Positions 35,302 to 42,195 of a stretch of DNA of 64,000 nucleotides are shown here, one piece after another. How positions within the stretch are numbered: the first letter of the stretch is position 1; each line of letters starts with the position of its first letter. Both the position numbers and the translations under genes were made by a program. Below the pieces are notes generated by a model. The model was not told where the DNA came from, did no database searches, and saw nothing but the letters and a program-made list of their open reading frames with translations. The DNA comes from Azophilus sp965199705 (GTDB taxonomy: Bacteria > Pseudomonadota > Gammaproteobacteria > Pseudomonadales > Azotimanducaceae), in assembly GCA_965199705.1 (NCBI GenBank), contig OZ241359.1:2108001-2172000 (forward strand), read 5' to 3'.

Positions 35302-36932
35302 TAACGCGGCGAGCCCGCCGCCTGCCGCCGCGCGACGGTAGCCGCGCCATTGCGCCGGCTATCCTGCAACAGGCCGGTGAACAGAGAGGCGATCAGGAGC
35401 CCGAACACCAACAGAAGCGGCACGGACACCACCACAACCGCGGATTGCAGGGCGTTCAGCCCCCCCACGTACACCAGTGAGATTGGCAGGCCGCCGATGG
35501 CGAAAGCCCAGAACACCCGATGCCAGCGCGCCGGATGGGCGTCCGCCGGCAGCGCGCGGGAGGCGGACGCAGCCAGGGTGTAGGCGGCGCTGTCGTAGGA
35601 GGTCGCGGCAAAGATCACGCAGATCAGCAGGAACAGCGGCAGCACCAGCACCTTGCCCAGGGGCAGCCCATGCATCATCCCCACCACCGCGGCCGGCGCA
35701 TCGTCGGCCTGTACCAGCGCCAGAACCTGCGTCTGTCCCTCCAACTCGTGATACTGCGCCGTATGCCCAAGCACCAGGAAGAACAGCGCGCAACCCAGGC
35801 TGCCAAACCCCAGGGTGCCGAAGATGACCTGACGAATCGTGCGGCCACGCGAGATCTTGGTGATGAACATGCCCATGAACGGCCCGAGCGCGAGCCACCA
35901 GGCCCAGTAGAAGACAGTCCACTCCTCGTCGAATCGAGACTCGCCGGCAAGGTCCAGCCAGACCACCATGGTGACGAAGTTTTCCGCCAGATGCTGCAAG
36001 GTCGCCAGGCTCTCTTCCAGCACATGGCGCGTGGGCCCGAATCCGAGCACGAGCAGGAGCAGGAGGAAGGCCAGCCCGACGTTGAGATTGCTGAGCCGCT
36101 TGATGCCCGACTCCATCCCGGCATAGACGCTCGCGGCAAAGATGCCCGTGATCAGGCATATCACCGTGACATCCAGCGTGAAATTACGGCTAAAGCCCAG
36201 GAGTTCGGAAAGCCCGGCGCCGATCATGGGAATTGCCAGGCCCACGCCCGTACTGACGGCGCCCAGCAAGCCCACCATGAACAGAAGGTCCACCAGACGG
36301 CCCGTCCATCCAGCCGTCTCACGACCAAGCACGGCCTCACAGGCGGCGCTCAGTCGCAATGCCGGCATCCCCCGAACGTGATAGGCGTAGGCGATTGCAA
36401 CGCCCGGCAGGCAGTAAAGCGCCCAACCGATCAGGCCCCAGTGAAAGATAGGGTAACTGCTCGCCCAGCGCATGGCCTCAGGCGTGTTTGGCGCCACCGA
36501 GAAGGGCGGCGCCCCCAGATAGTAGGCCCACTCCACCGTACCCCAGTAGAGCACGCTGGTGCCGATGCCGCCGCAGAAGAGCATGGAGGCCCAGCTGAAG
36601 GTTCCAAATTGTGGCCGCCCGACCGGGCCAAGCGAGACCCGTCCCCAGGGGCTGAGCGCCAGCGCAAGCAGCAGCAGCAGAACGCCGCCCCCGACCAGCA
36701 GATACACGGGGCCGAGACGGTCGGTTACAGCATGGAAGAGAGCACTGAGAATCTGCTTGCCGGTTTCCGGGAACAGCACCAGCGGCAGGCATACGCCGAG
36801 GATGCCAAAGGCGCCGCCGCCAAAGATGAACCAGTCCACATTGGCGGGCAGGCGCTCGCGGGCGACAGCAGCCAGGCCGCGCAGCGACGACATGTCAACC
36901 ACGAAGCATCGGCAACCCGGGATCAATGCCAA
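35301..36932 (-). CDS. BCCT-family transporter (betaine/choline/carnitine type)
   Basis: Up to 543 residues from a TTG at 36932 that has GAGGG five bases upstream and overlaps the ogt stop; the alternative ATG 36893 lacks a ribosome site. Twelve membrane segments are expected. BCCT markers include GTSVLYWGTVEWAYYLGAPP, FHWGLIGWALYCLPGVAIAY, AGMESGIKRLSNLN and DEEWTVFYWAWWLALGPFMG. SYDSAAYTLAAS lies near the end. It imports a quaternary-ammonium or related osmolyte with sodium or protons. The long cytosolic C-terminal sensor of BetP is absent, so osmosensing is not expected. Confidence 0.92.
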   Translation of the reverse strand: MALIPGCRCFVVDMSSLRGLAAVARERLPANVDWFIFGGGAFGILGVCLPLVLFPETGKQILSALFHAVTDRLGPVYLLVGGGVLLLLLALALSPWGRVSLGPVGRPQFGTFSWASMLFCGGIGTSVLYWGTVEWAYYLGAPPFSVAPNTPEAMRWASSYPIFHWGLIGWALYCLPGVAIAYAYHVRGMPALRLSAACEAVLGRETAGWTGRLVDLLFMVGLLGAVSTGVGLAIPMIGAGLSELLGFSRNFTLDVTVICLITGIFAASVYAGMESGIKRLSNLNVGLAFLLLLLVLGFGPTRHVLEESLATLQHLAENFVTMVVWLDLAGESRFDEEWTVFYWAWWLALGPFMGMFITKISRGRTIRQVIFGTLGFGSLGCALFFLVLGHTAQYHELEGQTQVLALVQADDAPAAVVGMMHGLPLGKVLVLPLFLLICVIFAATSYDSAAYTLAASASRALPADAHPARWHRVFWAFAIGGLPISLVYVGGLNALQSAVVVVSVPLLLVFGLLIASLFTGLLQDSRRNGAATVARRQAAGSPR

Positions 36933-37408
36933 TTGAGGCCCTCAAGTTGCAGGAGGGTGCGCTTGGCCTCAAGCCCGCCGCCAAAACCAGTGAGCCCCCC
37001 ATCCGCGCCGACGACACGGTGACAGGGGATGATGACCGGAATCGGATTGCGGGCGTTGGCAGCGCCGATGGCGCGCCCGCAATGCTCTGGACGCTGGCGT
37101 CCGAGCATCGCCGCAACCTGCTTGTAGCTGCGCGTTTCGCCATACGGAATATCGCGCAAACAGGCCCAGACCGCGCGTTGAAATGGCGTGCCCTCCGGCG
37201 CAAGCGGCAGGTCGAAGGCATCGCCATGACCATCGAAGTAGGCATCGAGCTGCTGTCTCGCGCGCTCGAATGGCGCTTCCGCCGCAATCCATCCCGGCGC
37301 TGGCTGGCAGGCCATGGCGCCGGTGGGGAAGCACAGACGCTTCAGAGCCGAGTCATCACCGACCAACAGCAGCGGGCCGACCGGGCTTGAATGGTAGGCG
37401 TAGTACAC
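36923..37408 (-). CDS. ogt: Methylated-DNA-protein-cysteine S-methyltransferase
   Basis: 161 residues from a GTG at 37406-37408 with AGGG 8 bases upstream. The active site is NPIPVIIPCHRVVGADGGLT, with the alkyl-acceptor cysteine in PCHR. GTPFQRAVWACLRDIPYGET and SYKQVAAMLGRQRPEHCGRA form the DNA-binding helix-turn-helix. It repairs O6-alkylguanine by suicide transfer. Its 3' end overlaps the start of the BCCT gene by about 10 bases. Confidence 0.93.
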   Translation of the reverse strand: MYYAYHSSPVGPLLLVGDDSALKRLCFPTGAMACQPAPGWIAAEAPFERARQQLDAYFDGHGDAFDLPLAPEGTPFQRAVWACLRDIPYGETRSYKQVAAMLGRQRPEHCGRAIGAANARNPIPVIIPCHRVVGADGGLTGFGGGLEAKRTLLQLEGLNWH

Positions 37409-37453
37409 GAGGCACGCCCTATAATGGCTGTTCAGAAGCCATGATAGCACCCG

Positions 37454-38443
37454 ATGGACAAGTCGGCGCCGGCTCGCCTGCTGCCCGTGACCGTTGTCAA
37501 ACCCTGGGGCCGGGAACTCTGGTATTCGGCAATCGAGAGCCGGGGCGAGAGCCAGGCGCGCGTGGCGTCCGGTGACCTGCCGCTATCCCGCTATCTGGCG
37601 CTCGCGGACCTGCCCGACCCACCCCTCCTGCTGAAAGTGCTGGATCCGGATCCGGCCCCGCAAAAGGGCGATCTCTACCTTGAGGTGCACAGGGAGAAGC
37701 GGGAGGTCTATGTGGTCAGCCGCCTGCACCCACGCGCCTGGCCAAACGGCTGCGGTCGGATTCGTCTCGGCATGAATCCGGCCAGGCGTCGCGCCCATGC
37801 AGACGACGACGCATTTCGCCAGGCTTTTCTGTACAGCGTGCAAGCCTATGAGCGGGTTCGCCGACGCCTTGATGGCGGCACGGCCAGGCCCGGAGATGTC
37901 AAAAAAGCCAGCAGCAGACGCGCTGCCATGCTGGCGTTCACCGGCGAACTACCGGTGCGGTTGGGCGATGTGATCCGGGTGTCGCCGAGGATGCCACACG
38001 CCCTGCAACACGGCATTCGGGTTGTGGAGTTTCAGACGCCGAGCTACGAGCGCCAGATCATTTCCTTCGATCAACCGACCGTCACTCAGGCGCACTGGGA
38101 TAGCGAGGCGGCCATCGGACAGATGCGCCTCGATGCGCCCGAAGCCGCGGTCTGCAAGCCTGTAGCGCCCGGTATCAGCGAAATCGCTGCATTCGAACAA
38201 TTCGGCGTCTGGCGCCTGCGTCTGCGCCCGGGGAGAGACCTGGCCCTGCCAACGCAACTGCCCTATGCCATCTGCATGGCGCAGAATGGCGAGGTGCAGC
38301 TTGGTGACTTGCGCCTCGGTTGCGAAGAAGCGGCGCTCCTGCCAGCCAGCGCCATCGCCCGCACGAGCATCCGGGCCGCCGCGCCAGCAGCCTGCCTGGT
38401 GGCTGCGCCCGGATTGCAGGCGGCGTCGGGTCTTCCATGCTAA
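37454..38443 (+). CDS. Mannose-6-phosphate isomerase-like cupin protein
   Basis: 329 residues. VVKPWGRELWYSAIESRGES at the N-terminus and LGDVIRVSPRMPHALQHGIR with VVEFQTPSYERQIISFDQPT mid-chain recall type I phosphomannose isomerases. Several expected metal ligands are altered, for example the GEVHREKREVYVV-like segment reads LEVHREKREVYVVSRLHP. It may bind or isomerise a sugar phosphate, but loss of function is possible. It starts 45 bases from the divergent ogt and leads into the MBL gene. Confidence 0.68.
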   Translation: MDKSAPARLLPVTVVKPWGRELWYSAIESRGESQARVASGDLPLSRYLALADLPDPPLLLKVLDPDPAPQKGDLYLEVHREKREVYVVSRLHPRAWPNGCGRIRLGMNPARRRAHADDDAFRQAFLYSVQAYERVRRRLDGGTARPGDVKKASSRRAAMLAFTGELPVRLGDVIRVSPRMPHALQHGIRVVEFQTPSYERQIISFDQPTVTQAHWDSEAAIGQMRLDAPEAAVCKPVAPGISEIAAFEQFGVWRLRLRPGRDLALPTQLPYAICMAQNGEVQLGDLRLGCEEAALLPASAIARTSIRAAAPAACLVAAPGLQAASGLPC

Positions 38444-38472
38444 CCTTCTGCTCGGAAATCGGGAGTGTGCGC

Positions 38473-39159
38473 ATGGGCTGGAGCCAGGATTCAGAGTTGA
38501 TCGTCGAGCAGATCGAGATCGGCCCGATGCAGAATTTCACCTATCTCATCGGTTCGCGTTCGAGCCGGGAGGTGGTGGCAGTGGACCCGGCATGGGACAT
38601 CGGCGCCCTGCTTGCGCATGTTCAGGAAAAGGACTACACGCTGACCGGCGCCCTGGTCACCCACTATCACCCCGACCATATCGGCGGTTCGTTCGCCAGC
38701 CGCCAGATCGAGGGCCTGGCCGAACTGATGGCGCAGAACTCGGTCAAGGTGCATGTGCACAGGCAGGAAGCAGCGGGCGTCAAGAAGGTCACCGGCCTGT
38801 CGGACAGCGATCTGATTGCTGTCGATTCAGGCGATACGCTGAAGGTCGGCGAGATAACCGTCGAATTTCTGCATACCCCTGGACATACACCCGGCTCGCA
38901 GTGCTTTCGCATCCGCAACACCCTGATTTCCGGAGACACCCTGTTCATCAATGGCTGCGGCCGGGTCGATCTGCCTGGCTCCAACGCCGAAGACATGTAC
39001 CACAGCCTGCAAAAGCTGAAGGGGCTGCCGGACGATACCCTGCTGCTGCCCGGCCACAACTATGGCAGCCAACCGAGCGCCACTCTGGGCGAAACCCGGC
39101 GGCAGAACACCTACCTGGCGGTGAAGGACCTGGAAACCTGGAAGATGTTCATGGGCTAG
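38473..39159 (+). CDS. MBL-fold metallohydrolase (glyoxalase II/persulfide dioxygenase-like)
   Basis: 228 residues from ATG 38473, which has GGGAG seven bases upstream. The metal motif is THYHPDHIGGS (HxHxDH), followed by HTPGHTPGS, the Asp in LISGDTLFINGCGRVDLPGS and the late His in LPGHNYG. This set matches glyoxalase II-type hydrolases and related persulfide dioxygenases. GCGRVDLPGS with the MYHSLQKLKGLPDD spacing is more typical of GloB-like proteins of wide specificity. It is probably cytoplasmic. Confidence 0.88.
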   Translation: MGWSQDSELIVEQIEIGPMQNFTYLIGSRSSREVVAVDPAWDIGALLAHVQEKDYTLTGALVTHYHPDHIGGSFASRQIEGLAELMAQNSVKVHVHRQEAAGVKKVTGLSDSDLIAVDSGDTLKVGEITVEFLHTPGHTPGSQCFRIRNTLISGDTLFINGCGRVDLPGSNAEDMYHSLQKLKGLPDDTLLLPGHNYGSQPSATLGETRRQNTYLAVKDLETWKMFMG

Positions 39160-39760
39160 CGGAGCTACCTGACCGACAGTCGTCCAGGCCGGTGCTTTCC
39201 AGCATCGCCACGATGTAGTCGGCGCAGAGGGAAACCGGCGGCAGGGTCGCGGTTTTGCCGATCAACGCAATCCCCACATGCCCCCGCAAACGCAGATTGC
39301 CGGCATCATCCAGGCGCAGGTTGGCGTAGTAGGTCTGTCCTGAGTCCGGCTCATAGACACGGCCACGCCAGCGGCCGTTGCGCCAGACCATATCCGAGAA
39401 GACATTGACGCCGATCATGGGGCGGCCGCGTAACGCCGGGTTCGGGTTGCTGTGATCAAGAATGGGCGTGCCTGGCTCGCCATGCGTATCGTCCGCCTTG
39501 TAGTGCGTCTTCTTCAGGGCGATGACGCGCCCTGCCAGGCTGCCGTTCTCGATGTCCAGTTCGAGTATGGAGCGCTTGTGCGCCCAGCGTCCGAGTACGG
39601 ACTCCGCCTCCGCGGGCAAATCGGCCGAAGCCGATGCCGCCAGCAGCGGCAGCCAGAACAGTGCGGAGAGCCGCCATCGCCAACGGATTCCCAGGCAAGA
39701 CCCTGACCTGACGAGCCTTGCCGCAAACCCCAGGGACATCAAGAAGAGCGGCCGGCGCAT
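39149..39760 (-). CDS. DUF2147 exported protein
   Basis: 203 residues from the ATG at 39758-39760. The signal peptide runs RWRLSALFWLPLLAASASA, with probable cleavage before DLPAE. The mature domain shows the DUF2147 pattern: ESVLGRWAHKRSILELDIEN, GRVIALKKTH, GRPMIGVNVFSDMVWRNGRW and GRVYEPDSGQTYYANLRLDD, then LRLRGHVGIALIGKT. It is a small periplasmic beta-barrel-like fold of unknown role. It is convergent with the MBL gene (11-base overlap). Confidence 0.86.
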   Translation of the reverse strand: MRRPLFLMSLGFAARLVRSGSCLGIRWRWRLSALFWLPLLAASASADLPAEAESVLGRWAHKRSILELDIENGSLAGRVIALKKTHYKADDTHGEPGTPILDHSNPNPALRGRPMIGVNVFSDMVWRNGRWRGRVYEPDSGQTYYANLRLDDAGNLRLRGHVGIALIGKTATLPPVSLCADYIVAMLESTGLDDCRSGSSASP

Positions 39761-39782
39761 ACAGGCGATGTGCGCGCCTGCG

Positions 39783-40778
39783 TCAGGGTGCTGAGATAGT
39801 CGATGCCGGTAGCAGATGACTGACGGCATCGCGTTCGCCGATCAGCTCGGCCTCGGTGGCGCGCATGCGCTCGCGACTGAAATCATTGATCGGCAGGTCT
39901 GTCTGGATTTGCCAGTCGCCATCCCGGCAGAGGACCGGATAGGAATAGATCAGCCCTTCACTGATGCCGTACTCGCCAGCAGAATATACCGCCATGCTCA
40001 CCTGCGCGTCTGTGCCCAGCGCCCAATCGCGCATGTGGTCGATGGCGGCATTGGCGGCGGAAGCAGCGCTCGATGCGCCACGCGCCTCGATGATAGCGGC
40101 GCCTCGCTGCTGTATGTCGGCGATGAACGTGTTTCGATACCAGGCCTCGTCAATGCGCGTCATGGCGGCTTCTCCCGCCACGGTCGCCCGATGCAGATCC
40201 GGATATTGGGTACTGGAATGATTGCCCCAGATGCACACGCCGGCGACATCTTGTGTGGCAACCCCGGCTTGCGACGCCAGCGCAGCGACAGCGCGGTTGT
40301 GATCCAGGCGCGTCATGGCGGTAAAGTTGCGGGGTGGCAAGTCCGGTGCATTGCGCTGCGCAATCAAGCAGTTGGTGTTCGCTGGATTACCAACCGCCAG
40401 CACCCGAACGTCGCGCGCCGCATGATCGTTCAGGGCCCTGCCCTGCACCGAAAAGATCGCGGCATTGGCTTCCAGCAGATCCTTGCGCTCCATACCCTTG
40501 CTGCGCGGGCGAGCGCCCACCAACAGGCAGTAGTTCGCATCGCGAAACGCCTCTTCCGGCTGATCGGTCTGCACCACGCCCGCGAGCAGGGGAAAGGCGC
40601 AATCCGCCAGTTCCATGCTCACGCCCTGCAATGCGCCAAGGGCCGGCGTAATCTCCAGTAGCTGCAGGATCACCGGTTGATCTCGGCCCAGCATCTCGCC
40701 GGCAGCAATGCGGAACAGCAAGGCGTAGCCAATCTGGCCAGCAGCGCCCGTCACGGCGACTCGAACAGGTGGTTTCAT
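39783..40778 (-). CDS. mdh: Malate dehydrogenase
   Basis: 331 residues from the ATG at 40776-40778, with GGGAAAGAG just upstream. The NAD site is VAVTGAAGQIGYALLFRIAA. Substrate arginines lie in VGARPRSKGMERKDLL; TRLDHNRAVAALA and the catalytic histidine in VCIWGNHSSTQYPD follow. Length and motifs fit the cytosolic/plant-type MDH2 group common in proteobacteria. It interconverts malate and oxaloacetate in the TCA cycle. It follows the Nudix gene by 43 bases. Confidence 0.95.
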   Translation of the reverse strand: MKPPVRVAVTGAAGQIGYALLFRIAAGEMLGRDQPVILQLLEITPALGALQGVSMELADCAFPLLAGVVQTDQPEEAFRDANYCLLVGARPRSKGMERKDLLEANAAIFSVQGRALNDHAARDVRVLAVGNPANTNCLIAQRNAPDLPPRNFTAMTRLDHNRAVAALASQAGVATQDVAGVCIWGNHSSTQYPDLHRATVAGEAAMTRIDEAWYRNTFIADIQQRGAAIIEARGASSAASAANAAIDHMRDWALGTDAQVSMAVYSAGEYGISEGLIYSYPVLCRDGDWQIQTDLPINDFSRERMRATEAELIGERDAVSHLLPASTISAP

Positions 40779-40821
40779 CTCTTTCCCTTGTGCTCGCTTG
40801 GCGGGAGGGCAGGCTGGAATT

Positions 40822-41268
40822 CTAGCTGAAGTGGAGTTCACGGAACCACTCCTTGCCTGACATCGCCAGCGCTTCGCGCAACCAGGGCGCGACCGGCTCC
40901 GGCAACGCCGATCGCTCCGCCCAGCAGCAGCGGTCGAAGAGGTCCGGTTCGGCGAGCCTCGGCTCGGCCGAAAATCGGCTGGCGCTGAACAGGAAGTTGA
41001 ACCCCTGGCGCCGACCGGCAATGTAGGGCAGTACCGCGTGCGGGCGCATGTCCAGCGGCTCGGCTCCCGTCTCCTCCAGGCACTCGCGAACGGCCGCTGC
41101 GGTCACCGGCTCGCCGGATTTCAGGTGTCCGCCAGGCAAGCTGTAGTAGCCGTCCATGAAGCCGGTGCTGGCCCTTCGCAGCAGGAACACGCGCTTGCCG
41201 CGTTGCAGCAGGAGGTGCACCACCACCCGGAAGCAGTCTCGTGACACATCAGTTGACAATGCTTGCAC
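40822..41268 (-). CDS. Nudix hydrolase
   Basis: 148 residues. The Nudix box is complete: GGHLKSGEPVTAAAVREC continuing LEETGAE (GX5EX7REUXEEXGU). The N-terminus RVVVHLLLQRGKRVFLLRRA and GFMDGYYSLPGG are typical. It hydrolyses a nucleoside diphosphate linked to another moiety; the substrate is unknown. It is divergent from the GNAT gene, with a copy of the ATATTGC element between them. Confidence 0.9.
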   Translation of the reverse strand: MQALSTDVSRDCFRVVVHLLLQRGKRVFLLRRASTGFMDGYYSLPGGHLKSGEPVTAAAVRECLEETGAEPLDMRPHAVLPYIAGRRQGFNFLFSASRFSAEPRLAEPDLFDRCCWAERSALPEPVAPWLREALAMSGKEWFRELHFS

Positions 41269-41285
41269 TCCACAATCGCCCGCAA

Positions 41286-41308
41286 TTCAGCCTGTATATT
41301 GCATCAGT
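41286..41308 (+). repeat. Dispersed ATATTGC intergenic element, nudix/GNAT gap
   Basis: TTCAGCCTGTATATTGC plus ATCAGT. It matches 56098-56120 at 21 of 23 positions, in the same orientation. Both copies lie in a gap between divergent genes, just before the start of the minus-strand gene. Confidence 0.65.
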
Positions 41309-41357
41309 AATGGCGATGATGGTGAACTCGCAAGGCAACCAAGGCGGAGGTCCGCTC

Positions 41358-42119
41358 ATGTCAGTCCCCGACCCGCAAGTTGCGTCAAGCCGTCAACTGG
41401 AAGAAGCGGCGCAGAACGCCTGGCCAGCCCTGCAGCAGGTGTTGTTCGATGGCTGGTTGTTGCGATTCTCGGGCGGGTTCACCAAGCGCGCCAACTCGGT
41501 CACGGCCTTGTACGCTGGCAACCGACCGCTCGAAAGCAAGGTGCGGTATTGCGAAAACCTCTACGCTCGGGCCAGATTGCAGACTGTATTCCGTCTTGCC
41601 GACCGCTCGGACGATAGCAGTCGTCAGAAGCAGCTGGACAACTTTCTTGCGCACCGGGGCTACCGACTTGAAGACAGCAGTCTCACCCTGATTCGGCCAC
41701 TGACCGGCGCCCCGGACACGGCAAGATTGCGCTGGCTGACGCCCCGGGCCTGGCTACGCCACTACGCCCGCCTCACCGGTATGCCGACCCGATTCGAGCG
41801 CTTGCACGGCGCCATCCTCAAGGGCATTCAGGGTGAGTGCGGGCACGCAGCGCTGTTTGCCGCAGATGTCTGCGTAGGCTGCGCCCTGGGCGTCACCGAC
41901 GACAATCTGCTTGGCGTCTTCGACGTGGTGGTTGACGAGACGCACCGCCGACAGGGGCTCGCCAGCCAGCTTCTCGGCGGCTTGATGCACTGGGGCCAGG
42001 CCAAGGGCGCCAGCCTCGCCTGGTTGCAGGTGGCCGAGCGCAACGAAGCCGGACGGCAACTCTACCGCAAGCTCGGCTTCAATCCTGCGTATCGCTACTG
42101 GTATCGGGTATCGAACTGA
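41358..42119 (+). CDS. GNAT-family N-acetyltransferase
   Basis: 253 residues from ATG 41358, preceded by GGCGGAGG. The first half (LEEAAQNAWPALQQVLFDGW, then LLRFSGGFTKRANSVTALYA) is the N-terminal domain seen in YdfB-like two-domain acetyltransferases. The C-terminal GNAT half has FDVVVDETHRRQGLASQLLG (acetyl-CoA pyrophosphate loop) and NEAGRQLYRKLGFNPAYRYW. The acceptor is unknown. Upstream in-frame starts lie inside the repeat-bearing gap and are unlikely. Confidence 0.86.
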   Translation: MSVPDPQVASSRQLEEAAQNAWPALQQVLFDGWLLRFSGGFTKRANSVTALYAGNRPLESKVRYCENLYARARLQTVFRLADRSDDSSRQKQLDNFLAHRGYRLEDSSLTLIRPLTGAPDTARLRWLTPRAWLRHYARLTGMPTRFERLHGAILKGIQGECGHAALFAADVCVGCALGVTDDNLLGVFDVVVDETHRRQGLASQLLGGLMHWGQAKGASLAWLQVAERNEAGRQLYRKLGFNPAYRYWYRVSN

Positions 42120-42195
42120 CGCCGCGCCCATTGCAGCGCCAGGGCGACGCCTGAAGCGCGTTCGCTGATGCTGGCGACCGGACGGTCGGAGCGCG

